In this document: positions 1-6,573 of the stretch, in pieces | How positions within the stretch are numbered: the stretch's first letter is position 1 | How the letters are laid out: each line of letters begins with the position of its first letter | From: CALDSL01 sp039810245 | Lineage (GTDB): Bacteria > Chloroflexota > Anaerolineae > Anaerolineales > Anaerolineaceae | Assembly: GCA_039810245.1 (NCBI GenBank) | Contig: JBDHWQ010000036.1 | Location: 1 to 19,255, forward strand | Direction of reading: 5' to 3' | Length of the DNA stretch: 19,255 nt | The notes under the pieces: generated by a model | What the model was told of the DNA's origin: nothing | What the model saw: only the letters and a program-made list of their open reading frames with translations | Databases searched by the model: none | Made by a program: the position numbers and the translations under genes

Positions 1-101
1 ACGCACACCCAGCGCCCGTTGCGGATGACCATATCCGCCGGCGCGCGCCCCATCGCCACATCTACCAGGGCCTTCGAATTCAAGCGATTCGTATCCATCA
101 T
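1..101 (-). CDS. Probable adenine deaminase, N-terminal fragment (runs off the left edge)
   Basis: Only the first ~34 codons are in the window. The readable protein contains LVDVAMGRAPADMVIRNGR, which resembles the N-terminal beta-sandwich start of adenine deaminases (Ade/AdeC, amidohydrolase superfamily, adenine to hypoxanthine plus ammonia). None of the metal ligands are inside the window, so the call rests on this short stretch. There are in-frame ATGs at 110, 101 and 98. An AAAGGA ribosome site at 116-111 touches the ATG at 110 but lies 9 nt from the ATG at 101, so 101 is preferred. The gene follows the stop of the 8-oxoguanine deaminase gene (130) by 28 bp on the same strand, so the two are probably one transcript for purine base deamination. 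Another amidohydrolase (dihydroorotase- or imidazolonepropionase-like) is possible. Confidence 0.6.
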   Translation of the reverse strand, partial: MMDTNRLNSKALVDVAMGRAPADMVIRNGRWVC

Positions 102-129
102 GGCAGCCATTCCTTTATTGCCGTTATGA

Positions 130-1515
130 TCAGCCCTGCAGCAGGCGTTTCGCGGCCTGATTATGGCGCCCGGCCAGCGCGTGCTCGTCCAGACGCACAA
201 GCTGCTGCTCGCGCACCACCGCCTGCCCGTGAACGAAGTTCCAGTCCACCCGCCCCGGATGGCAGAAAACAATCGCGGCCAGCGGGTCGTGCAGCGCGCC
301 GGCGTACTCCAGCCGGTTGAGGTTGATGGCGATAAAGTCGGCGCATTTGCCCGGCTCCAGCGAGCCGATATCTGCGCGGCCCAGCACCGATGCGCCGCCG
401 CGCGTGGCCAGCTCCAGCGCTTCGCGCGCGGTGAGGAACGGCGCGCCGCCGCTGCCGGAAAGTGACGCCCCTTCAATGCCGGCGCGCAGCCGCGCCAGCA
501 GCATTGCCTGGCGCACTTCGGCCAGCAGGTGCGAGCTGTCATTGGAAGCCGAGCCATCTACGCCCAGCCCCACCTTGACACCCGCGCGCATCATCTCCCA
601 CAGCGGGGCAATCCCGCTGGCCAGCCGCATGTTTGACGACGGGCAGTGCGCCACGCCGCAGCCGGTGCGCGCGTATACCTGCACCTCTTCCGGGTTGGCC
701 CATACCGAGTGCGCAAACCACACATCCTCGCCCACCCAGTCCAGCGACTGCATGTAGGCCACCGGGCGGTGACCGAATTTGTCGATACAAAACTGCTGTT
801 CATCCTCGGTTTCCGCCAGGTGGGTGTGCAGGTGCACGCCGTACTGGCGCGCAAGCGCCGCGCTCTCGCGCATCAGCGCGCCGGTCACGCTGAACGGCGA
901 GCATGGGGCCAGCACAATTTGCAGCATCGAGCCGGGTTTGGCGTCGTGATACTGCTCGATCAGCCGCGTGCTGTCGGCCAGGATGTGCTCTTCGCTGTCC
1001 ACCACACTGTCGGGCGGCAAACCGCCCTGGCTTTCGCCCAGGCTCATCGAGCCGCGTGACGCGTGCAGCCGCAGCCCCACCTCTCGCGCCCCGGCGATCT
1101 CGTCATCCAGCCGCGAGCCGTTGGGAAACAGGTACAGGTGGTCCGAGGCCGTGGTGCAGCCGGATAGCGCCAGCTCCGCCAGCGCGGTCTGCGTGGAGGT
1201 AAAAATATCTTCGGGTGTCATCCGCGCCCACACCGGGTAAAGCGTCTTCAGCCAGTTGAACAGGTTGGCGTTCTGCGCGGCGGGCACGGCGCGGGTTAAT
1301 GTCTGGTAAAAGTGATGGTGGGTGTTCACCAGCCCGGGCAGCACCAGGTGGCCGTCCAGGTTGATGACCTCGTCGGCGCTTTGGGGCAGCGTATCCGTCG
1401 GCCCCACCTGCTCGATGAAACCATCCCGCGCGAAGATGCCGCCCGAGACGATTTCCCGGCGCTGCGCATCCATGGTGACCAGAAGGCTTGCATTGCGGAT
1501 CAGAAGGGTAGCCAT
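130..1515 (-). CDS. 8-oxoguanine deaminase / amidohydrolase (COG0402 family)
   Basis: This 461-residue amidohydrolase is predicted to deaminate a purine-like ring, most likely 8-oxoguanine to urate, in the cytosol. The metal-site pattern is complete: H66-x-H68 in NTHHHFYQ, H232 with E235 in HTHLAE, H269 in FAHS and D320 in GLGVDGSASND. The stretch ASRGSMSLGESQGGLPPD (residues 152-169) is characteristic of the 8-oxoguanine deaminase / hydroxydechloroatrazine ethylaminohydrolase branch, and the length fits that branch. A C-terminal VLGRADIGSLEPGKCADFI is the usual return to the beta-sandwich. It is the first gene of a minus-strand unit continuing into a probable adenine deaminase. The start at 1515 has no strong ribosome site, but the family N-terminus (LLIRNASLLVTMD) begins here. 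A promoter with two operator-like palindromes lies 45-115 bp upstream. Substrate could instead be another aminated heterocycle. Confidence 0.85.
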   Translation of the reverse strand: MATLLIRNASLLVTMDAQRREIVSGGIFARDGFIEQVGPTDTLPQSADEVINLDGHLVLPGLVNTHHHFYQTLTRAVPAAQNANLFNWLKTLYPVWARMTPEDIFTSTQTALAELALSGCTTASDHLYLFPNGSRLDDEIAGAREVGLRLHASRGSMSLGESQGGLPPDSVVDSEEHILADSTRLIEQYHDAKPGSMLQIVLAPCSPFSVTGALMRESAALARQYGVHLHTHLAETEDEQQFCIDKFGHRPVAYMQSLDWVGEDVWFAHSVWANPEEVQVYARTGCGVAHCPSSNMRLASGIAPLWEMMRAGVKVGLGVDGSASNDSSHLLAEVRQAMLLARLRAGIEGASLSGSGGAPFLTAREALELATRGGASVLGRADIGSLEPGKCADFIAINLNRLEYAGALHDPLAAIVFCHPGRVDWNFVHGQAVVREQQLVRLDEHALAGRHNQAAKRLLQG

Positions 1516-1560
1516 ACTATGCTGTTTACTCGTTATTTGGGATTTTGCCTGGCACGGCCA

Positions 1561-1575
1561 GGTTGTTAGACAACC
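1561..1575. promoter_or_regulatory. Operator-like palindrome 1 (GGTTGTTAGACAACC)
   Basis: Perfect inverted repeat with 6-bp arms (GGTTGT / ACAACC) around TAG. The core TTGTTAGACAA fits the TNGTNNNACNA consensus known for FadR-subfamily GntR regulators. It would lie about 6-20 nt downstream of the predicted transcription start, a position suited to repression. The regulator itself is not in the window. Confidence 0.6.
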
Positions 1576-1587
1576 ACCGATAGCATT

Positions 1588-1616
1588 AGTGTATTAGTTT
1601 TTTGGCAAAAAGTCAA
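1588..1616 (-). promoter_or_regulatory. Sigma70-type promoter of the purine deaminase operon
   Basis: On the minus strand, TTGACT (1616-1611) and TACACT (1593-1588) are separated by exactly 17 nt. Initiation is expected near 1581, giving a leader of about 65 nt before the deaminase start at 1515. The two palindromes at 1561-1575 and 1617-1627 sit just downstream of the start site and directly against the -35 box. Confidence 0.65.
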
Positions 1617-1627
1617 TTGTCAGACAA
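1617..1627. promoter_or_regulatory. Operator-like palindrome 2 (TTGTCAGACAA)
   Basis: Inverted repeat TTGT-CAG-ACAA, differing from the core of palindrome 1 at one spacer base only (TTGTYAGACAA). It abuts the -35 box (1616-1611). Centre-to-centre distance to palindrome 1 is 54 bp, close to five helical turns, so one regulator could hold both on the same DNA face. Confidence 0.6.
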
Positions 1628-1678
1628 AGTCATATATCCGGTATTTGGGATGACATTCCCCCACCCGCCAGCCGAAAC

Positions 1679-1713
1679 AAAAAAAATCGGGGCCGGGAAA
1701 AACTCCCGGCCCC
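1679..1713 (-). terminator. Rho-independent terminator of folD
   Basis: A perfect 10-bp stem, GGGGCCGGGA (1689-1698) with TCCCGGCCCC (1704-1713), has a 5-nt loop. On the minus strand it is followed by a run of eight T residues (1686-1679). It lies 18 nt beyond the folD stop codon and separates folD from the deaminase promoter. Confidence 0.92.
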
Positions 1714-1731
1714 TGGTGCAATCATCTTCGC

Positions 1732-2616
1732 CTATCTGGCAGCGTCCGCCAGCTCAGCGGCGGTGAGGGTATTGCGCAGCAGCATGGCGATCGTCATCGG
1801 CCCCACCCCGCCCGGCACGGGCGTGATCGCGCCGGCCACTTCGCTGGCCTCAGCGTAGTTCACATCGCCCACCAGCCGGTAGCCGCGCGGCCGCGAAGCA
1901 TCATCCACGTGGTTAATGCCCACGTCGATCACCGTCGCGCCGGGCTTAATCCAGCTCCCGCGCACCATCTCCGCACGGCCGATTGCAGCCACCAGTACAT
2001 CCGCGCTGCGCACCACATCCGGAAGGTTCTTGGTGCGCGAATGGCAAATAGTGACCGTGGCATTGGCGCGCACCAGCAGCAGCGCCACCGGCATGCCCAC
2101 GATATTCGAGCGCCCCAGCACCACCGCGTTCAACCCTTCCAGGCTGGGATGCGCTTCTTCCAGCAGCACCATGCAACCCGCCGGGGTGCAGGGCACAAAC
2201 AGCGGGTCGCGGCCCTTCTGCGCCAGCCGGCCAATGTTGACCGGATGGAAGCCGTCCACATCTTTCTCCAGGCTGATCGCGCTCAGCACGCGCTCTTCAT
2301 CCAACCCGGCCGGCAGCGGGAGCTGCACCAGGATGCCATTGACACGCGGGTCGGCGTTCAGTTCCTTCACCAGCCCTTCGACGTGGCTCTGCGAGCTGTC
2401 GGCCGGCAGGTCGAAGCCGAACGACTGGATTCCGGCTTCCTGGCAGGCTTTCTGCTTGGAGCGCACGTACGATTGCGAGGCCGGATTCTCACCCACCAGA
2501 ACGGTAGCCAGCCCGGGGATTGATTTTCCTTGCGCGGCGCGCGCCGCCACTTCTTCTTTTACACGTTCACGCAGTCGTTTGGCAACCGCGCTGCCATCCA
2601 GGATTTGTGCAGACAT
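1732..2616 (-). CDS. folD: Bifunctional methylenetetrahydrofolate dehydrogenase / methenyl-THF cyclohydrolase
   Basis: FolD interconverts 5,10-methylene-THF, 5,10-methenyl-THF and 10-formyl-THF using NADP, in the cytosol. In 294-residue numbering the active site Y50-x3-K54 (SYVRSK), the Q98LPLP loop and D121 in DVDGFHP are present. The Rossmann signature VVLGRSNIVGMP (166-176) and the C-terminal PVPGGVGPMT (266-275) are intact. The length is typical of the family. A longer reading frame starts at 2643, but AGGGAG (2628-2623) lies 6 nt before the ATG at 2616, and the family N-terminus MSAQILDGSAVA begins there, so 2616 is chosen. It is a single-gene unit with its own terminator. Its product methylene-THF is the one-carbon donor used by PanB, encoded 3 kb away. 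Confidence 0.96.
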   Translation of the reverse strand: MSAQILDGSAVAKRLRERVKEEVAARAAQGKSIPGLATVLVGENPASQSYVRSKQKACQEAGIQSFGFDLPADSSQSHVEGLVKELNADPRVNGILVQLPLPAGLDEERVLSAISLEKDVDGFHPVNIGRLAQKGRDPLFVPCTPAGCMVLLEEAHPSLEGLNAVVLGRSNIVGMPVALLLVRANATVTICHSRTKNLPDVVRSADVLVAAIGRAEMVRGSWIKPGATVIDVGINHVDDASRPRGYRLVGDVNYAEASEVAGAITPVPGGVGPMTIAMLLRNTLTAAELADAAR

Positions 2617-2929
2617 GGGCATCTCCCTAACGTATTTCTTCATGGTCTGGAATGGGAAAAATCCATTATAATCGAGCCGTGCCGGGTGCAGCGCCAGAAT
2701 AATCCGCGAAAAAGGCGGGGCGGACGGGCCGGCACACAGTCAATGGCGACCCCTCTATTATACCGCGCTCTTTTGACCGCATCAGGTTCCCGGCCGGGGT
2801 CGTGCATGGTGGGGGAAACAAACGCCGCTTTATCACGTTATCAAATCATAGTTTCATTGTGATATTTGCAACGAGCCACTTAAAAACGTGCAGCACCGCA
2901 CGGATTACCACCTGTAGGAGGATGTTTTC
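2617..2929. other. Gene-free region between divergent folD and ugd, rich in inverted repeats
   Basis: I see no credible gene here. The stretch holds two perfect 7-bp inverted repeats with long loops: GTGCCGG (2679-2685) with CCGGCAC (2729-2735), and CGACCCC (2747-2753) with GGGGTCG (2796-2802). Smaller hairpins are TCCGC/GCGGA inside the first and CGTGC/GCACG at about 2888-2903. Two minus-strand TATAAT hexamers (2670-2665 and 2762-2757) could be -10 boxes for folD, but neither has a convincing -35. The plus strand carries a candidate ugd promoter. Confidence 0.5.
2838..2866 (+). promoter_or_regulatory. Candidate promoter of the UDP-glucose dehydrogenase gene
   Basis: TTATCA (2838-2843) and GATATT (2861-2866) are 17 nt apart, each matching consensus at four of six bases, and the -10 is preceded by TGT as in extended -10 promoters. 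It would start transcription near 2873, about 57 nt before the ATG at 2930. The match is moderate. Confidence 0.35.
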
Positions 2930-4261
2930 ATGAGCAAGCTTTGCGTGATTGGCACGGGGTACGTTGGCCTGGTGACCGGCAGCTGCTTTGCCGACCTGGG
3001 CAACCAGGTTACCTGCCTGGACGTAGATGAGACCCGCATCAGCAAACTGCACCAGGGTATCATGCCCATCTACGAGCCCGGATTGGAGCAAGTGGTGGCG
3101 CAGAACGTGCGCGCCGGCCGCCTGACCTTCACCACCGACTACATCGAAGCTCTCAAAGGCGCGGAGTATGCCTTTATCGCCGTAGGTACGCCTTCGGGCG
3201 TGGATGGCGAGGCGGACCTGCAGTACGTGCGCCAGGCCGCTGAAGCCATCGCCGACCTGGTGGACACCCCCATTATTGTGGTAAACAAATCCACCGTGCC
3301 GGTTGGCACGGGCGACTGGGTTGCCGATATCATCAAGCGCCGCCGCGCCGGCAAACCCCTGCATTTTAGCGTGGTTTCCAACCCTGAATTCCTGCGCGAA
3401 GGCTCGGCCATCAACGACTTTATGGAGCCTGACCGCGTGGTGCTCGGTTCCACCGACCGCGATGCCGCCAGCAAAGTTGGGCAGCTTTACCTCACCCTGC
3501 GCTGCCCCATTCTCATCACCGACCTGCGCACCGCTGAAATGATCAAGTATGCGTCCAACGCCTTCCTCGCAACGCGCATCTCCTTCATTAATGAGATCGC
3601 CAACATGTGCGAAGAGATGGGCGCCGACGTGCGCGAAGTGGCCCAGGGCATGGGCATGGATAAGCGCATCGGCCCCGCCTTCCTGGATGCCGGCCTGGGT
3701 TGGGGTGGAAGCTGCTTCCCCAAAGACGTGAAAGCCCTGGCGCACATGGCGGTGCTGCATGGCACGCACCCACAGCTCCTGCAGGCGGTCATGGAAATCA
3801 ACCGCAACCAGCGCCGCCGCGTGATTCTCAAGCTGCGAAAGGCGCTTGGCAGCCTGGACGACCGCACGATCGGGGTGCTGGGTATCAGCTTCAAGCCAAA
3901 CACAGACGACATCCGCGACGCCCCGGCCCTCGAAGTGATCCACCTGCTGCAGAACGAAGGCGCGCACGTCAAGGCATATGATCCGCAGGCCATGGAAAAC
4001 GCCGCGCAGCAACTCAAGCGCGTGGACCTGTGCGAGAACCCCTACGCTGTAGCCGAAGGCGCCGACGCCTTAGTGCTGGCCACCGATTGGAACGAGTTCA
4101 AGCAGCTCGATTTCGACCGCATTCACCAATCTATGCGCCAGCCGATCATCATTGACGGCCGCAACCTGTGGGACGCCGAAGCCCTGCGCAAAATCGGCTT
4201 CACCTACATGGGCATTGGCCGCGCCACCCGCACCACCAACGGCAACGGTTACCACGAATAA
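2930..4261 (+). CDS. UDP-glucose 6-dehydrogenase
   Basis: This 443-residue enzyme oxidises UDP-glucose to UDP-glucuronate with two NAD, a cytosolic step toward capsule, exopolysaccharide or other acidic glycans. The N-terminal NAD domain has IGTGYVG (7-13) and KSTVPVGTG (120-128). NPEFLREGSA (151-160), the EMIKYASN segment with K206 and N210, and the catalytic cysteine C262 in GWGGSCFPKD are all present, as is the C-terminal domain start GVLGISFKPNTDDIRDAP. Length is standard for the family. AGGAGG ends 8 nt before the ATG. It appears monocistronic, with a gene-free stretch before it and a hairpin terminator directly after. A UDP-N-acetylmannosamine or GDP-mannose dehydrogenase is less likely from these motifs but belongs to the same superfamily. 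Symbols ugd, udg and tuaD are all used for this family. Confidence 0.93.
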   Translation: MSKLCVIGTGYVGLVTGSCFADLGNQVTCLDVDETRISKLHQGIMPIYEPGLEQVVAQNVRAGRLTFTTDYIEALKGAEYAFIAVGTPSGVDGEADLQYVRQAAEAIADLVDTPIIVVNKSTVPVGTGDWVADIIKRRRAGKPLHFSVVSNPEFLREGSAINDFMEPDRVVLGSTDRDAASKVGQLYLTLRCPILITDLRTAEMIKYASNAFLATRISFINEIANMCEEMGADVREVAQGMGMDKRIGPAFLDAGLGWGGSCFPKDVKALAHMAVLHGTHPQLLQAVMEINRNQRRRVILKLRKALGSLDDRTIGVLGISFKPNTDDIRDAPALEVIHLLQNEGAHVKAYDPQAMENAAQQLKRVDLCENPYAVAEGADALVLATDWNEFKQLDFDRIHQSMRQPIIIDGRNLWDAEALRKIGFTYMGIGRATRTTNGNGYHE

Positions 4262-4269
4262 ATGCTTAC

Positions 4270-4312
4270 AAATCAAAGCTCGCCTGTCAAAACGGCAGGC
4301 GAGCTTTGATTT
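4270..4312 (+). terminator. Hairpin terminator after the UDP-glucose dehydrogenase gene
   Basis: A perfect 17-bp inverted repeat, AAATCAAAGCTCGCCTG (4270-4286) with its complement at 4296-4312, closes on a 9-nt loop. The 3' arm ends in CTTTGATTT, giving a short U-rich tail in either direction. It starts 8 nt after the stop codon. Confidence 0.85.
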
Positions 4313-4343
4313 AAGGATATATTTCCTACAAAATATCTATTCT

Positions 4344-4372
4344 TTCATGATAAAATCGGGTTAAGATATGAT
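4344..4372 (+). promoter_or_regulatory. Candidate promoter of the NYN-CSD / pan operon
   Basis: A good -10 box TATGAT (4367-4372) lies 17 nt after a weak -35 TTCATG (4344-4349). It would start a leader of about 150 nt before the gene at 4533. The leader contains a 6-bp hairpin CTGGAC/GTCCAG around 4464-4484 and is otherwise unremarkable. No other better promoter was seen between the ugd terminator and 4533. Confidence 0.35.
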
Positions 4373-4532
4373 AGATAAGTGTCGCTCTGGCACAACAGCG
4401 GTGAACGAAAGAGGCACCGGGTAACAAATTTTTCCGCACAATACAATATATCCCTTCGCTTCCTGGACTTCCCTGCCGTCCAGCCCCACGATCTGACAAT
4501 TCTTCATTCTCCAAACCCGAGGAGCATATTCC

Positions 4533-5687
4533 ATGTTAAAAATCATGGTTTTCATTGATGGAACCTGGTTGTATATCAACAAATCTCGCCTTTCCGAAGT
4601 GTACGGCGACGAAAGCTTTCACGTCGATTTTGGCAAGCTGCCCCAGGTGCTGGCGCAGGAAGTGAGCATGCAGCTCGGCGATATTGACGTCGACGTGGTG
4701 CGTACCTGCCTGTTCGGAAGCTACGCGGTCAATTTCGACATCCGCGACGAGGAAATCGTCAACCGGCGGCGCGAGTTCTTTGACATGCTCAAAGAAGAGC
4801 ATCATTATGAAGTCGAGATTTACCCGATCAACTTCCGCGGGCGGCGCATCCGCAAGACCGACCGCGACGCGCGCGATACCTTCGAGCCCAAAGAGAAGTA
4901 CGTTGATATCTCGCTGGCCGCGTCCATGCTGTATTACGCTGCCATCCCCAACGTCTACGATATCGCCATTGCCGTAATCGGAGACCGCGATTTTATTCCC
5001 ATGCTGCAGGCCGTGCGCCGGCTGGGCAAGCGCGTTGCCATCGCCAGTATCAAAAACTCGTGCGCGCCGGATATCGCCGACCCGCGCGATGCGTCCCGCG
5101 TCAAAGACTTTGACCTGATCTGGCTCGACGGACTGTTGGAAAAGCTGGAGCTGCGCTACGAGCGCCGCCTGCAGCGCTGCGAATCGCCCATCCATCGCGG
5201 CAACGCCATGGTGTGGACCACCTTCCGTCCCAAGCGCGGCCAGAAGTTCTTCTGCGACGAATGCCGCGCCGAATTCCAGCGCCAGAAGCGCGAGGCAATC
5301 TCGGAATACGTCGAAGAGACGGTGGATGATGTGGAAGGCGAAAACGGCTCCGGCGACCAGAGCAGCTACTTTGCCCCGCGGCTGGTGGGCAGCATTAAGC
5401 GCCTGTTCCCGCAAAAAGCCTTTGGCTTTCTCACCGGCTCCGACACCAAGGACTACTTCTTCCACCTCACCGACCTGCAGGGCGCGGACTTTAACAGCCT
5501 GACTGAAGGTGAGCGTGTAGAGTTCGAGATCGAAAAACCGGCGTCAGAATCGCGCGCCGGCTCGGCGCAGAGTGTGCGCCTGCTGCGCGATGAGGATGAG
5601 GAAATCGAGGAAGACGATAACGGCGCCGGCCTATACCCGCCAGAAGAGCGCGGCAGCGAGCTGTATCCAGACGAAGAAGAGGAATAA
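4533..5687 (+). CDS. NYN (PIN-like) ribonuclease with Cys/His cluster and C-terminal cold-shock domain
   Basis: The 384-residue protein has three parts. Residues 1-200 are a NYN domain, a PIN-like metal-dependent ribonuclease fold: D9 in VFIDGTWLY, D125 in KYVDISLAA, and D151/D153 in VIGDRDFIPML supply the usual acidic residues. Residues 216-244 hold a possible zinc site, C216-x4-H221 with C241-x2-C244. Residues 285-352 are a cold-shock-like OB fold with RNP1-like KAFGFL (295-300) and RNP2-like DYFFH (307-311). The tail 353-384 is very acidic. The design suggests a single-protein RNA-binding endoribonuclease acting in the cytosol; its target is unknown. GAGGAG lies 8 nt before the ATG. The stop is only 15 bp before panB, so the two are probably cotranscribed. 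LabA/DUF88-type regulators are the nearest named relatives. Confidence 0.82.
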   Translation: MLKIMVFIDGTWLYINKSRLSEVYGDESFHVDFGKLPQVLAQEVSMQLGDIDVDVVRTCLFGSYAVNFDIRDEEIVNRRREFFDMLKEEHHYEVEIYPINFRGRRIRKTDRDARDTFEPKEKYVDISLAASMLYYAAIPNVYDIAIAVIGDRDFIPMLQAVRRLGKRVAIASIKNSCAPDIADPRDASRVKDFDLIWLDGLLEKLELRYERRLQRCESPIHRGNAMVWTTFRPKRGQKFFCDECRAEFQRQKREAISEYVEETVDDVEGENGSGDQSSYFAPRLVGSIKRLFPQKAFGFLTGSDTKDYFFHLTDLQGADFNSLTEGERVEFEIEKPASESRAGSAQSVRLLRDEDEEIEEDDNGAGLYPPEERGSELYPDEEEE

Positions 5688-5702
5688 CCAGCGGTTTGAG
5701 AC

Positions 5703-6569
5703 ATGACCACCACCCCATCTGAGCGAAAGAAGAACACCATCTTCTCGCTGCGCCAGAAAAAGCAGCGCGGCGAGCCGGTCAGCATGATGACGGCTTATGA
5801 CTACCCCACTGCTCTCATAGTGGACGAAGCCGGCATGGATTGTATCCTGGTGGGAGATTCGCTGGGGATGGTGGTGCTGGGCTATGAGAATACCCTGCCC
5901 GTCACCATGGAAGACATGCTCCACCACTGCAAGGCGGTTTCGCGTGGAGCCAAAAAAGCGCTGCTGGTGGCGGATATGCCGTTTCTTTCGTATCAGGTTT
6001 CGGTCAGTGAAGCAGTGGCCAATGCCGGGCGTTTTCTCAAAGAGGCCGGCATGGACGCGGTGAAGCTGGAAGGCGGGCGCGAGCGCCGCGACACCATCTG
6101 CGCCATCCTGGATGCCGGCATCCCGGTGATGGGTCACCTGGGCCTCACCCCGCAGAGCGTGCACCAGTTGGGCGGCTTCCGCATGCAGGGCGGCAGGGCC
6201 ACGGCTGCGCAGCGCCTGGTGGAAGACGCGCTGCTGCTCGAAGAGGTGGGCTGCTTCAGCATGGTGCTCGAATCAATGCCGGCGCGGCTGGCCGCCATGA
6301 TCACCTCCCGGTTGAGCATCCCCACCATCGGCATTGGCGCCGGTAACCAGACTGACGGCCAGGTGCTGGTGTTTCACGATCTATTGGGCATGTTCGAGCG
6401 CTTCAAGCCGCGCTTTGTAAAAACCTACGCCAATCTGCACGAGGCCGCCCTTCAGGCCCTCATCGAGTACCGGCAAGATGTCGAGTCGCGCGCCTTCCCC
6501 GCCGCCGAGCATACCTTCGAGATGCCCGACGAAGAGTGGGACGCGTTGAACGGGCTGCTGGGGGGGTAG
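5703..6569 (+). CDS. panB: 3-methyl-2-oxobutanoate hydroxymethyltransferase
   Basis: PanB transfers a hydroxymethyl group from methylene-THF to alpha-ketoisovalerate, giving ketopantoate, the first step of pantothenate synthesis. The Mg and substrate residues are in place: D52 in VGDSLGMVVLGY, D91 in ADMPFLSY, K121 in VKLEGG and E190 in VLESMPA. The segment VMGHLGLTPQSVHQLGGF (142-159) and TIGIGAGNQTDGQVLV (208-223) are family hallmarks. At 288 residues it is slightly longer than the ~264 of E. coli, mainly through a C-terminal extension. The ribosome site is weak, which suggests coupling to the NYN gene 15 bp upstream. The gene ends in a run of seven G immediately before TAG, which also serves as the ribosome site for panE. 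Confidence 0.97.
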   Translation: MTTTPSERKKNTIFSLRQKKQRGEPVSMMTAYDYPTALIVDEAGMDCILVGDSLGMVVLGYENTLPVTMEDMLHHCKAVSRGAKKALLVADMPFLSYQVSVSEAVANAGRFLKEAGMDAVKLEGGRERRDTICAILDAGIPVMGHLGLTPQSVHQLGGFRMQGGRATAAQRLVEDALLLEEVGCFSMVLESMPARLAAMITSRLSIPTIGIGAGNQTDGQVLVFHDLLGMFERFKPRFVKTYANLHEAALQALIEYRQDVESRAFPAAEHTFEMPDEEWDALNGLLGG

Positions 6570-6573
6570 GCCG

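Noticed and set aside
2530..2862. A plus-strand 110-codon ORF across the folD start and the gap
   Set aside because: Low-complexity, no ribosome site, overlaps folD N-terminus and the inverted repeats; no family resemblance.
2846..4012. A 388-codon open frame antisense to the UDP-glucose dehydrogenase gene
   Set aside because: It is a mirror frame of a strongly conserved GC-rich gene with no recognisable domain and odd His/Ala/Val composition.
4361..4507. Possible 48-codon minus-strand ORF (MKNCQIVGLDGREVQEAK...) in the NYN-CSD leader
   Set aside because: The GGAG lies only one base before the ATG, the second half loses GC-rich third positions, and it resembles nothing I know. It overlaps the candidate promoter region.
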